Below are positions 17,702 to 25,665 of a DNA stretch of 64,000 nucleotides, one piece after another. The notes beneath the pieces were generated by a model, which searched no databases, was not told where the DNA came from, and was given only the letters and a program-made list of their open reading frames with translations. The first letter of the stretch is position 1. Each line of letters opens with the position of its first letter. Source of the stretch: an uncultured Actinomycetes bacterium (GTDB taxonomy: Bacteria; Actinomycetota; Actinomycetes; Nanopelagicales; Nanopelagicaceae); NCBI GenBank assembly GCA_903825945.1, contig CAIKCJ010000029.1:1-64000 (forward strand). The letters are read 5' to 3'. Position numbers and translations under genes: made by a program.

Positions 17702-17760
17702 CCTCCTCCCCTAATTAAGTTGAATAAGTGCTCAGTTTCCCGAGACTTAAGCAGTCTTAA

Positions 17761-18759
17761 TTAAGCAACGTATGTGTACTTAGTGAAATCTGCTGCTGAA
17801 GTTGCAGCTGTTAGTACTACGTTAGGAATTGTTACAAGGTGCTGGATTGACTTAGCTGCAGCTGACTTTGTGAGAGTTGCAACGAGATCATCAATCGCAA
17901 GCTTTGCTTCTGCTGCTGGGTTCTGAGCGATAAGAGCCGAGAAGACACCTGCTTGTAGAAGCTTTACGTTTGCTGGGTATGCATCGTAACCAACAAGGGC
18001 AACCTTGCCGACTAGACCCTTAGCCTGAAGTGCTGCAGCAGCACCAGCGGCGTTTGTGCCATCGATTGCGAAGATACCGTTGAGGTTTGGATACTTTGTC
18101 AACCAGTTAGATACGTTTGTGTCAGCAACTGAAGGTTGTGACTGTGAGTATTCAGTGTCAACGACTGTGATGCCTGGGAACTTAGCTGCAATCTCAGCCT
18201 TGAAACCAGCTAGACGAGCAACGTTTGTTGTTGCTGTAGCTGATGTAAGACCAACTGCAACCTGGTATGTCTGACCAGCTGTGTACTTGATTGCAGCTGC
18301 GATTGCATCTGCTGCCTTTGCTCCACCATCAGCGTTGTCGCCTGTGATGAATGCTGTGACCTTTGAAAGATCGTTGACGTGTGTATCAACGTTAACAACT
18401 GGGATACCAGCCTTGATAGCTTGGTTAGCTACAGGTTGTAGAGCTGTTGGATCTGTTGGGATCAAAACAAGGCCTGAAGGCTTTGTTGCAAGAACTTGAT
18501 CAGCAACTGGGATCTGTGTTGCTGGTGAGTAGACAGAAGGATTTCCCTGCCATACAAGGTTGACGCCCTTTGCAGCAGCTTCAGCTGTTGCTCCGACCTT
18601 CATAGCCTTGAAGAATGGGTCTGCTTCTGCGCCCATGACGAATGCGATTGTGAGCTTCTTTGATGCTGCTTGTGCTGGAGTAGCAATACCGAAGACTGCG
18701 AGTGAGCCTGCGGCAACAATTGCCAATCCTGCTGCAACACGATTTCGTGTAACTGACAT
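17761..18759 (-). CDS. Sugar ABC transporter substrate-binding protein (RbsB/FrcB-like)
   Basis: Exported sugar-binding protein of 332 residues. A typical signal peptide covers residues 1-31 (basic start, hydrophobic core, ATPAQA cleavage region). No lipobox cysteine is seen, so it is not an obvious lipoprotein; how it is held at the cell surface is unclear. The mature part follows the type I periplasmic-binding fold (TIAFVMGAEADPFFKAMKVG at its start). First gene of the operon, preceded by a clear promoter and LacI-type operators, which fits strong sugar-controlled expression. Confidence 0.94.
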   Translation of the reverse strand: MSVTRNRVAAGLAIVAAGSLAVFGIATPAQAASKKLTIAFVMGAEADPFFKAMKVGATAEAAAKGVNLVWQGNPSVYSPATQIPVADQVLATKPSGLVLIPTDPTALQPVANQAIKAGIPVVNVDTHVNDLSKVTAFITGDNADGGAKAADAIAAAIKYTAGQTYQVAVGLTSATATTNVARLAGFKAEIAAKFPGITVVDTEYSQSQPSVADTNVSNWLTKYPNLNGIFAIDGTNAAGAAAALQAKGLVGKVALVGYDAYPANVKLLQAGVFSALIAQNPAAEAKLAIDDLVATLTKSAAAKSIQHLVTIPNVVLTAATSAADFTKYTYVA

Positions 18760-18802
18760 TTATTGCGGTCCTTTCGAAGGGGCAGGCAATCACCTGCTTG
18801 AT

Positions 18803-18814
18803 GACATCGTTGTC
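18803..18814. promoter_or_regulatory. Putative LacI-type operator, downstream copy
   Basis: GACATCGTTGTC is a near-perfect palindrome (one mismatch) with a central CG, 44 bp upstream of the binding-protein start. It differs by one base from the copy at 18845, and the two centres are exactly 42 bp (four helical turns) apart. Confidence 0.55.
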
Positions 18815-18844
18815 TTTCTGCGTTAAAAAAATAACGAAAGACTT

Positions 18845-18856
18845 GACAACGTTGTC
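18845..18856. promoter_or_regulatory. Putative LacI-type operator at the transcription start
   Basis: GACAACGTTGTC is a perfect 12-bp palindrome with the central CG step typical of LacI-family sites. It begins 6 bp after the -10 box of the operon promoter and so covers the expected transcription start, the usual place for repression. Confidence 0.65.
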
Positions 18857-18862
18857 CTGCGA

Positions 18863-18891
18863 ATTACAGTTTATCCCGTGATCGAAGTCAA
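18863..18891 (-). promoter_or_regulatory. Promoter of the sugar ABC operon
   Basis: On the minus strand TTGACT (18886-18891) and TGTAAT (18863-18868) form -35 and -10 boxes with the ideal 17-bp spacing, about 105 bp upstream of the binding-protein start. Confidence 0.65.
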
Positions 18892-18988
18892 GGGTCAATA
18901 GGCTCAAAGTTTGATAACAGTTGTATAACGTTTTATTTCAGTATGGCCTCACGACAGAGGCAGTCAATTCTCGAGAAAGTGGGACCCC

Positions 18989-19441
18989 GTGAGCGATCAG
19001 GCCAAGGGCTGGAAGTCAGAGCTGGAAAAAACCTGGCTTGACCTAGAACTACCCCTCTTTCTCTCTCAGATCGGCCAAGATTTTGAGGCCTCCTTCCTGA
19101 CTCCCCTACGCGAGTATCAAGGTGAGACCAATCCATACGCCGACTACTACTGGACCTTTTTTAGGCTAGACCGTTTGCCGCCTGGAGTTTTTCACGCTGC
19201 CCCCAAATCCAAAGTAAATCAAGGCGCTCCTTCAATCTGGGAAGAGTGGTTTATCGAGGGAAGTGAAAACCATCATCACACAATGCGTAATCACGCTACC
19301 GTGCCAGAAAATATGCCCGCCTGTGAATCGTTGATCTCATGGCGAAGCCCTGAAAATGACACAGAGCACCCACGAGAAGTTCTTGATATCAATTGGAGCT
19401 ACTTCAACGACAAGGACCAGCGCCCCTTCTTGCTTCGTTAA
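18989..19441 (+). CDS. Hypothetical protein, unrecognised family
   Basis: A 150-residue protein starting at a GTG. I do not recognise the family. It has no signal peptide or membrane segment, is rich in Trp, Tyr, Phe and acidic residues, and contains an SENHHHTMRNH stretch (about residues 91-101) that could bind metal. Predicted soluble and cytoplasmic. It stands alone between the divergent sugar operon and a strong terminator, so it is probably a single-gene unit using the shared upstream region. An ordinary codon pattern argues against a chance frame. Confidence 0.65.
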   Translation: MSDQAKGWKSELEKTWLDLELPLFLSQIGQDFEASFLTPLREYQGETNPYADYYWTFFRLDRLPPGVFHAAPKSKVNQGAPSIWEEWFIEGSENHHHTMRNHATVPENMPACESLISWRSPENDTEHPREVLDINWSYFNDKDQRPFLLR

Positions 19442-19463
19442 AAAAATAAAAAAAGAGGTAATA

Positions 19464-19494
19464 AAAAAGCCCCCAAGTTTTTGGGGGCTTTTTT
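19464..19494. terminator. Bidirectional intrinsic terminator
   Basis: AAAAAAGCCCCCAA / TTGGGGGCTTTTTT, a strong GC stem with A and T tracts on its two sides, between the convergent hypothetical gene and ino1. It can stop transcription from both. Confidence 0.92.
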
Positions 19495-19505
19495 AATGAA
19501 AAGAA

Positions 19506-20588
19506 TTAGCGCTCGATTTTGCCAGCGATAAATTCCTCAGTACGAAGATGAGCGAGCTCATCGGAGTACTGCACTGGTGGAGACTTCATGAAGTAGCTAG
19601 ATGGTGAAAGAAGTGGCCCACCGATCTTGCGATCAAGTGCAATCTTTGCGCAACGAAGCGCATCGATGATCACACCAGCTGAGTTTGGTGAATCCCATAC
19701 TTCTAGCTTGTACTCGAGGTTGAGTGGAACATCTCCGAATGCGCGACCTTCAAGGCGAACATAAGCCCACTTACGGTCATCGAGCCATGGAATGTAATCT
19801 GATGGTCCGATATGAACGTTCTTTGCGCCTAAGTCATGATCAAGCTGCGATGTGACAGATTGGGTCTTAGAAATCTTCTTTGACTCAAGGCGATCGCGTT
19901 CCAACATGTTCTTGAAGTCCATGTTTCCACCAACATTGAGCTGGTAGGTGCGATCAAGATGCACGCCACGATCTTGGAACAACTTTGCCATGATGCGGTG
20001 GGTGATTGTTGCGCCGACCTGAGACTTTATGTCATCGCCAACGATCGGAATTCCTGCCTTTGTGAACTTCTCTGCCCACTCTGGATCTGATGCGATAAAC
20101 ACTGGAAGCGCGTTGACGAAAGCCACGCCGGCATCGATTGCACATTGTGCGTAATACTTTGCAGCAGCTTCTGAACCAACTGGGAGATAGCAGATTAAAA
20201 CATCAACCTTGCGATCCTTCAGAGTCTGCACGATGTCAACTGGAGTTGCATCTGACTCCACGATTGTCTCGCGGTAGTAACGACCAAGGCCATCGAAGGT
20301 ATGACCACGCTCAACAGTGACGCCGGTCTTGGCAACATCTGCGAATTTGATTGTGTTGTTCTCGCTCGCCCACATCGCATCTGCAAGATCTAGACCAACC
20401 TTCTTGGCATCTACATCAAATGCAGCAACGAAATTAACGTCGCGAACATGGTAACCACCTAGAACTGCATGCATAAGACCTGGAATTTCCACATCTACAG
20501 CTGCATCTTTGTAGTAGGTCACTCCTTGGATTAGCGAGTTAGCGCAGTTACCGACGCCGATAATCGCTACGCGGATTTCTTTACTCAT
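19506..20588 (-). CDS. ino1: Inositol-3-phosphate synthase
   Basis: NAD-dependent isomerisation of glucose-6-phosphate to 1L-myo-inositol-1-phosphate, the source of inositol for phosphatidylinositol and mannosides, and for mycothiol if made. The 360-residue protein is of the short prokaryotic type and opens with the Rossmann motif [14 protein letters not shown] (9-22). Later segments include [14 protein letters not shown] and the [11 protein letters not shown] region with [10 protein letters not shown]. Its ATG overlaps the padR stop by 4 bp, so the two are translated together, as in Mycobacterium (Rv0046c-Rv0047c). Confidence 0.96.
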   Translation of the reverse strand: MSKEIRVAIIGVGNCANSLIQGVTYYKDAAVDVEIPGLMHAVLGGYHVRDVNFVAAFDVDAKKVGLDLADAMWASENNTIKFADVAKTGVTVERGHTFDGLGRYYRETIVESDATPVDIVQTLKDRKVDVLICYLPVGSEAAAKYYAQCAIDAGVAFVNALPVFIASDPEWAEKFTKAGIPIVGDDIKSQVGATITHRIMAKLFQDRGVHLDRTYQLNVGGNMDFKNMLERDRLESKKISKTQSVTSQLDHDLGAKNVHIGPSDYIPWLDDRKWAYVRLEGRAFGDVPLNLEYKLEVWDSPNSAGVIIDALRCAKIALDRKIGGPLLSPSSYFMKSPPVQYSDELAHLRTEEFIAGKIER

Positions 20589-21121
20589 GATGACTTCCTT
20601 TCAGTGTTGATCATTTCATTCAACCAGGCAATCTCTCGCTCAGCTGATTCCAATGAGTGACGACGCCACTCAACTAAATACTTATCAAGCCCTTCAGGGG
20701 ATTTCTCTAGATCAGAGCGAAGGATTGTCGCCTTCTCGGCCAGCTTGTCGTGGCGGCCTTGAAGAATGGCAAGACGATTGCGTGCTGGTGTTGGGCCAAA
20801 GAATGCGAAGCGAACTTCAAAACTTTCATCTTCCCAACTATCGGGACCGCTTGATGCTGAAATCGTTTCAAAGCGATTCTGCCCCTTGGGGGTGATTGCA
20901 TAAACGATGCGAGAACGACGACCCGCTCCCTCAGCCAGATTCTCCTGAATCAAACCGGCATCCAGCATGCGATGAAGCTGCGGATACAGGACCGAAAATG
21001 AGAGAGCGCGGAAGGGTCCGTAAATCGAAATCATGCGCTTGCGAAGCTCATACCCGTGCAGAGGTCCCTGGCTGAGCAGCCCAAGGAGGGCAAACTCGAG
21101 GGATTCACTACGGGAGCGCAT
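20585..21121 (-). CDS. PadR family transcriptional regulator
   Basis: A 178-residue regulator with an N-terminal winged helix ([19 protein letters not shown], about residues 12-30) and the C-terminal PadR helical domain used for dimerisation ([18 protein letters not shown] near the end). It is the first gene of a two-gene unit with ino1, so it probably autoregulates and controls inositol phosphate synthesis. Three TATCG-N3-CGATA-like palindromes and an ATGT-N8-ACAG element lie just upstream as candidate operators shared with the divergent lysE-type gene. The effector is unknown. Confidence 0.93.
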   Translation of the reverse strand: MRSRSESLEFALLGLLSQGPLHGYELRKRMISIYGPFRALSFSVLYPQLHRMLDAGLIQENLAEGAGRRSRIVYAITPKGQNRFETISASSGPDSWEDESFEVRFAFFGPTPARNRLAILQGRHDKLAEKATILRSDLEKSPEGLDKYLVEWRRHSLESAEREIAWLNEMINTERKSS

Positions 21122-21143
21122 AAATAACCAGACCTATCTGAAG

Positions 21144-21198
21144 TATCGGTTCGTTAGTATCGGATCGATATAACGTGGATAAACCTATCGACTCGATA
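21144..21198. promoter_or_regulatory. Array of three TATCG-N3-CGATA palindromes
   Basis: Copies begin at 21144 (TATCGGTTCGTTA, one mismatch), 21158 (TATCGGATCGATA, perfect) and 21186 (TATCGACTCGATA, perfect). Spacing between starts is 14 and 28 bp. They lie 23-77 bp upstream of the padR start and before the divergent LysE-family gene, the place expected for PadR autoregulation. Confidence 0.6.
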
Positions 21199-21203
21199 TA
21201 CAT

Positions 21204-21219
21204 ATGTCCACTGTGACAG
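21204..21219. promoter_or_regulatory. Classical PadR-box-like element
   Basis: ATGT-N8-ACAG, one base from the ATGT-N8-ACAT pattern described for PadR operators. It overlaps the perfect palindrome ACATATGT (21200-21207). It may be an alternative or extra site to the TATCG array. Confidence 0.35.
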
Positions 21220-21243
21220 TCCGACGCGCCGTAAGGTTCTCCT

Positions 21244-21891
21244 GTGGTTATCGTCATACCTGGTCGAATCTGGGAGTACATCGTCGCAGGACTGGCCATC
21301 ATTCTTGCGCCTGGCCCTAGCGTCCTCTTCACGATTGCCCGAGCAATAGCCTTTGGGCGGGCTACCGCCCTCGCTACGGTCCTGGGTAACAGCTTGGGCA
21401 TGTTCACCGTTTCTGTCCTCGTAGCGCTGGGCTTAGGCCCGATTTTCCAGCATCATCACCTCATCTACATCTCCATGCAATGGCTTGGAGCGCTCTACCT
21501 GGTCTATCTGGGGATAGATGCGATCCGTCATAGCGCTGAGCATGCCCAATCGATGACCGATATTAAGGAGAGCAAGCCGAGCTTTGGCAAAGCGGTGCGC
21601 CAGGGCTACACCGTCGGCGTTCTCAATCCAAAGGGAATTATCTTCTTCGCTGCCATATTGCCTGAATTTGCTGACAGTTCTAAAGGTCACCTCACTGCCC
21701 AACTTGTACTCATGGGCTTTATCTTCGTCTTTCTCGGCTTCTTCTGCGATGGAACATGGGGCATTCTGGCTGGGACGCTGCGAAGATGGTTAGCAGCCGA
21801 AGCAAATCGTTTAGTTCTACTAAGAAAAGCTGGGGGCTTTGTAATGATTGCTCTCGGAGTTATAACCTTCACAAATTCAGTTCTGCATTAG
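21244..21891 (+). CDS. LysE family translocator
   Basis: A 215-residue membrane protein of the LysE/RhtB amino acid exporter family with about five or six hydrophobic segments. The N-terminal pattern is typical (LAPGPSVLFTIARAIAFGR, about residues 20-38), with LGALYLVYLGIDAIR in the middle and GFLNPKGII-like VLNPKGIIFF later. The start is a GTG at 21244; no other start gives the complete first membrane segment. The exported substrate cannot be predicted. The stop codon is the first part of a 17-bp tandem repeat. Confidence 0.88.
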   Translation: MVIVIPGRIWEYIVAGLAIILAPGPSVLFTIARAIAFGRATALATVLGNSLGMFTVSVLVALGLGPIFQHHHLIYISMQWLGALYLVYLGIDAIRHSAEHAQSMTDIKESKPSFGKAVRQGYTVGVLNPKGIIFFAAILPEFADSSKGHLTAQLVLMGFIFVFLGFFCDGTWGILAGTLRRWLAAEANRLVLLRKAGGFVMIALGVITFTNSVLH

Positions 21892-21938
21892 TCAACACAC
21901 TTCCGTAGTCAACACACTTCCGTAGTCAACACACTGCG
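21889..21938. repeat. 17-bp tandem repeat, nearly three copies
   Basis: TAGTCAACACACTTCCG occurs at 21889-21905 and 21906-21922, followed by a partial copy TAGTCAACACACTGCG at 21923-21938. The TAG of the first copy is the stop codon of the LysE-family gene. It fills the gap before the nuclease-like gene and looks like a recent slippage duplication. Confidence 0.9.
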
Positions 21939-21979
21939 TAAGGCAAGCGAATGTCAGTGACACGAGGCAGACTTAGCCC

Positions 21980-22654
21980 ATGACCGAACCTCGCGCCGCA
22001 ATCAGTCCAAGTGATCTTACCTACGCCTGGGGAGATTGTCATCGATGCCTCTGGCTTAAATACAACCATCAAGTTCAGGCACCGGTAACGATGCCGCTCA
22101 TTGGCGATCTTGCAGATATGCAGGAGAAATATTTCATTGGTGCTAAAACTTCCGATATGCACCCAAGCTTGCCGCAGGGCCGCGTACATAGCCACGGCGG
22201 CTGGGTAGCTTCCAAAAATATAATCGTCGACGGAAAAGATTCTGGCCTCTTCATCCGTGGCAAATACGATTTACTTTTGGAATTCTCAGATGGAACTTTC
22301 GGGATAGTTGATTGCAAGCTACAGAAAAATGATTACGACAAGAGCCAGTTCTACGCACCCCAGCTTGAATCGTACGCATTTTCACTCGAGAATCCACAGA
22401 AGGACTCCCCCCGCACCATCTCCCTTACGGGTCTTTTCACCTGGTCGCTCGATAAGCCATGGGGCAATGTGAACGCAGGCTTTGGTTATCGAGTAAACAG
22501 CGCGTGGTATCCAGCCGAACGCAATCCAATCGCCTTACAAGAACGCCTCTCAGATTTCGTACGCATGATCCAGGGTGAGTGCCCACCCTCTAAAGATTCC
22601 TGCGGGCAGTGCAATTACGTCGTCGCTAGACGAGAGATTTTAGGAAACGGCTAA
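21980..22654 (+). CDS. Cas4/RecB-like PD-(D/E)XK nuclease with a cysteine cluster
   Basis: A 224-residue protein whose motifs fit the RecB/Cas4 nuclease superfamily: Asp97 in GKYDLLLEF, Asp111-X-Lys113 in GIVDCKLQ, and YAPQLESYA (125-133), which matches the QXXXY helix of these nucleases. Cysteines sit at 20 and 23 near the N terminus and at 201, 208 and 211 near the C terminus, resembling the layout that holds a 4Fe-4S cluster in Cas4 and AddB. No CRISPR array, cas1/cas2 or recombination partner lies nearby, so it is a stand-alone member, possibly in DNA repair. Activity is inferred from motifs only. Confidence 0.7.
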   Translation: MTEPRAAISPSDLTYAWGDCHRCLWLKYNHQVQAPVTMPLIGDLADMQEKYFIGAKTSDMHPSLPQGRVHSHGGWVASKNIIVDGKDSGLFIRGKYDLLLEFSDGTFGIVDCKLQKNDYDKSQFYAPQLESYAFSLENPQKDSPRTISLTGLFTWSLDKPWGNVNAGFGYRVNSAWYPAERNPIALQERLSDFVRMIQGECPPSKDSCGQCNYVVARREILGNG

Positions 22655-23355
22655 CTCTCTGTTTCCCTCTTAAGTCTTTCATCAATCTCTTTTTGAATAA
22701 GGATCTTTGCATCCGAGGCATACATCTGTACATATTCTTGATGTGAGATCTTTTGAATCGCTTGCATAATTTGATCAGTGACAAAACGCAGATGTTGTAA
22801 ATCGCTGGAGTCGCCCGTGAAAGTCATCGGCTCGCCAAAGACCATCTCAACTCGACGAACCTTAGGAACGATCTGCCCGGTTGGTTGAATCTCAGCAGTA
22901 TTAAACATCGCGACTGGAACAATTGGAGCTCCCGAATCAATTGCCATGCGAGCAATTCCGGTGCGGCCCTTGTACAGACGACCGTCGGGAGACCTTGTTC
23001 CCTCTGGGTAAATCCCAATGCAGTTATCTTCTGCAAGAAGTCGAAGGCCAGTCTTGATTGCAGCCTCACTTCGTCGTCCGCCTGATCGGTCGACTGGGAC
23101 CTGACCGAGAGCAATAAAGGTGAGCTTTTTTATAAATCCTTTAATACCAGGTGAGGTGAAATATTCACTCTTCGCCATGAAGGTCACTTTGCGTGGCACC
23201 ACCAGTGGCATGAAGATGGAGTCGCTAAAGGAGAGGTGGTTCGATGCAATGATCACTGGTCCAACATTGGGAACGTTGCGCAAGCCCGTGACCTTTGGTC
23301 TAAAAAGGAGCATAAGGATCGGAGTCAGAAACGACTTGAGGAATGTGTATGCCAT
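22651..23355 (-). CDS. plsC: 1-acylglycerol-3-phosphate O-acyltransferase (PlsC family), second copy
   Basis: A 234-residue membrane acyltransferase. Motif I HX4D is His40-Asp45 (NHLSFSD), motif III is YPEGTRS (116-122), and the N-terminal 18 residues are hydrophobic. Its place near a ROK kinase, acyl-CoA ligase and PimB-like transferase matches the conserved Mycobacterium region Rv2182c-Rv2188c, so it is probably the orthologue of Rv2182c. It is convergent with the nuclease-like gene (4-bp overlap) and divergent from the hydrolase gene. Confidence 0.92.
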   Translation of the reverse strand: MAYTFLKSFLTPILMLLFRPKVTGLRNVPNVGPVIIASNHLSFSDSIFMPLVVPRKVTFMAKSEYFTSPGIKGFIKKLTFIALGQVPVDRSGGRRSEAAIKTGLRLLAEDNCIGIYPEGTRSPDGRLYKGRTGIARMAIDSGAPIVPVAMFNTAEIQPTGQIVPKVRRVEMVFGEPMTFTGDSSDLQHLRFVTDQIMQAIQKISHQEYVQMYASDAKILIQKEIDERLKRETES

Positions 23356-23480
23356 GGTCCAGATCTCCTTCCTTAAACAAGCCTTACCCGAGCAGGCGCA
23401 TATGAACCTACCGCGAGGACGAGGCGAACGTGAGGGGACTAATTTAGGGGTTCTGGAGCACCTTGTGACACCATCTGAGC

Positions 23481-24620
23481 GTGGCCTCGCTCTCAGAATT
23501 CTCCTCCGAAGGCATTTTTCTGCCTGGATCGGCCTCTGGGACGACTAGCCGGATCGGCGTCCTCGTTCTTCATGGTTTTCTGGGCTCCCCACTCTCGGTT
23601 GCTCCCTGGGCGCAGGGAATCAACTCTGCAGGATTTACTGTAAGTGTCCCCTGTCTGTCTGGGCATGGCACCAACTGGTGCGACCTGGAACGCACCGAGT
23701 GGAGCGATTGGTATGCGAGTGCCGAATCGGCCTTTCTTGAATTGAAGAAGACCTGCCATCGAGTCTTCATTGCAGGGTTCTCAATGGGTGGCGCTTTGAC
23801 TCTTCGTCTGGCTCAGATACGAGGAAGTGAAATCGAGGGAATTATTCTGCTCAATCCATCCATCGGGGATGATCGAAAAGTATTTTCACTTATTCCATTC
23901 CTTAAATATTTCTTGCCTACCGTTAAGAATGGACCAAGCGATTGTGCCAAACCGGGTGCGCCTATCCATATTTATCCGCGCACACCATTGAAAGCACTGG
24001 ATTCACTTCGCAAATTATGGAAGCGAGTTGAGCCCGATCTCTACTTAGTGGATTCTCCATTGATGATTGCTTACTCTGAAAATGACCACACCGTCAATCC
24101 GAAGTGGTCTCAATACATTCTCGACAACGTCTACTCTCCCACCGTTCGAGAGCTAATCTTTGAAAGATCATTCCATAATGTTGCTCACGACTATGACAGC
24201 GTAGAATTAAATGAAGAGACAGTTACTTTCATACACGATGTTTTAAGCGGTGAATTAGAAGCGATGGGTGAAGTAGATGAAACTGATCTCATCAATGCAG
24301 AATTTGAATCCATAGTTTCTTCGCTGAATCTCGATCAATCGACGGGCACAACTTACCTTGATGAACTCGATCAACGTGACGATCAACGCTTTGTTGCTCC
24401 AAATCCAAAAATTGAACCTACAGATTCATTAGGTAAGTTGGCTATCGCGGGAGTGTTAGCGGGACCGATCTATCTCCTCCTTGAATACACGACCGGATTC
24501 ACCCTCTTTGGACTAGGTCCGTGGCCTGGTCTAGCAGCGTTTATTGCAGGTATCGGTACAACAATCTACAAAATGAGTGGCCGAGATGACGACGAATTTG
24601 ATGATGGAGCGATTGTCTAG
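23481..24620 (+). CDS. Alpha/beta hydrolase with C-terminal membrane domain
   Basis: The first 255 residues form a carboxylesterase-type alpha/beta hydrolase: HGF oxyanion segment (31-33), nucleophile elbow GFSMGG with Ser101, a later acid in SENDH, and His in SFHNVAHDYD. A further 120 residues contain an acidic linker, RFVAPNPKIEP, and two hydrophobic segments (about 317-336 and 342-363) with an acidic tail. This tail resembles small actinobacterial membrane proteins that are usually separate, so the gene may be a fusion; that comparison is from memory. A role in lipid or monoacylglycerol hydrolysis at the membrane is possible. The start is a GTG. Confidence 0.8.
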   Translation: MASLSEFSSEGIFLPGSASGTTSRIGVLVLHGFLGSPLSVAPWAQGINSAGFTVSVPCLSGHGTNWCDLERTEWSDWYASAESAFLELKKTCHRVFIAGFSMGGALTLRLAQIRGSEIEGIILLNPSIGDDRKVFSLIPFLKYFLPTVKNGPSDCAKPGAPIHIYPRTPLKALDSLRKLWKRVEPDLYLVDSPLMIAYSENDHTVNPKWSQYILDNVYSPTVRELIFERSFHNVAHDYDSVELNEETVTFIHDVLSGELEAMGEVDETDLINAEFESIVSSLNLDQSTGTTYLDELDQRDDQRFVAPNPKIEPTDSLGKLAIAGVLAGPIYLLLEYTTGFTLFGLGPWPGLAAFIAGIGTTIYKMSGRDDDEFDDGAIV

Positions 24621-24633
24621 CAGCTTTAAATTC

Positions 24634-25581
24634 TTAACGCCGCGCTAAATCAGCGACGCCAACTAAGCCTGCATCATTGCCAAGCAGAGCAGGAACAATC
24701 GTTGGATTTGGGTGCTTTGAATTAAACGGCATGTATTTTTCAAGCGCAGCACGAGTTGGCTCCAATAGTAATTCGCCAGCATCGATCACGCCGCCACCTA
24801 TGACCACAGTTGAGGGATCAAGCACAACGCAGAGCGAGGCAATTCCAGCGCCAAGATAATCGGCAACTTTGCTAAACGCCTCGCTAGCAATGTGATCTGA
24901 AAGTCTGGCTGCATCCGTAATGTGGCTACCAACAATTCCATCTACGGTTCCATCACCCATTGAAAGAATGAGACGACCGCGATCAGGAGCTTGCAGGATG
25001 GCCTCACGAACAAATCTACGAAGTGCATTTCCCGAGGCATACTGTTCAAAACAGCCATGAGCACCACAACCGCAGAGAATTCCATCTGGAACAACTCTCA
25101 TATGACCAAACTCTGCAGCAACTCCAAACGCGCCGCGATAAAGTCCATCGGCGCTTACTATGCCTCCACCGATTCCAGTTCCTACGGTGAGCATCATCAT
25201 GTCTGTTACTCCACGACCTGCACCAAACTTGGCTTCTCCCCAAGCGGCTGCATTGGCATCGTTTTCAATAACAACAGGCAACTCGATTTCGCGTGAAATT
25301 TCATTCTTTAAATTGATGCCATTCCAGCCGGCAATATTTGGCGTAGCGAGCATGGTCTCGCGATCTGATGAGACAAAACCAGCTGCTGAGATACCTACAG
25401 TTGTAGCTTCGAATTGTGAGAGCAGTTCTTGGATAACACCAATAATCGTCTCGGTGAGCGCCTGGCCGCCCGCTGCAGGAGTCGGTTCACGGTGCGTTGT
25501 GAGAATGTTCCCCGCACGATCAACCACGCCGCCAAGCACCTTGGTGCCGCCGATATCAACGCCAATGCTGAGGTCTGCCAT
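24634..25581 (-). CDS. ROK family kinase (glucokinase-like)
   Basis: A 315-residue sugar kinase. The ATP site is seen as DIGGTK (9-14), and ENDANAAAWGE holds the catalytic aspartate. The zinc site of ROK proteins is complete: His170 in AEFGHM and Cys180, Cys182, Cys187 in CGCGAHGCFEQYASG. No helix-turn-helix precedes it, so it is an enzyme and not a NagC-type regulator. Glucose is the likely substrate. The start at 25581 (MADLSIGVDIGG) leaves the usual short N terminus. Divergent from the acyl-CoA ligase gene. Confidence 0.92.
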   Translation of the reverse strand: MADLSIGVDIGGTKVLGGVVDRAGNILTTHREPTPAAGGQALTETIIGVIQELLSQFEATTVGISAAGFVSSDRETMLATPNIAGWNGINLKNEISREIELPVVIENDANAAAWGEAKFGAGRGVTDMMMLTVGTGIGGGIVSADGLYRGAFGVAAEFGHMRVVPDGILCGCGAHGCFEQYASGNALRRFVREAILQAPDRGRLILSMGDGTVDGIVGSHITDAARLSDHIASEAFSKVADYLGAGIASLCVVLDPSTVVIGGGVIDAGELLLEPTRAALEKYMPFNSKHPNPTIVPALLGNDAGLVGVADLARR

Positions 25582-25665
25582 TTGATTCCGTTGTTCGATC
25601 ACTGGGCGAGTTTACCCTCACTCAATCACCTGAAATTCGAGGGAAAAACCACTAGCGTTCTGGCT

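Noticed and set aside
21980-22654. Part of a CRISPR-Cas system
   Set aside because: The nuclease motifs resemble Cas4, but no repeat array, cas1, cas2 or effector gene lies in the window, and neighbours are lipid and transport genes.
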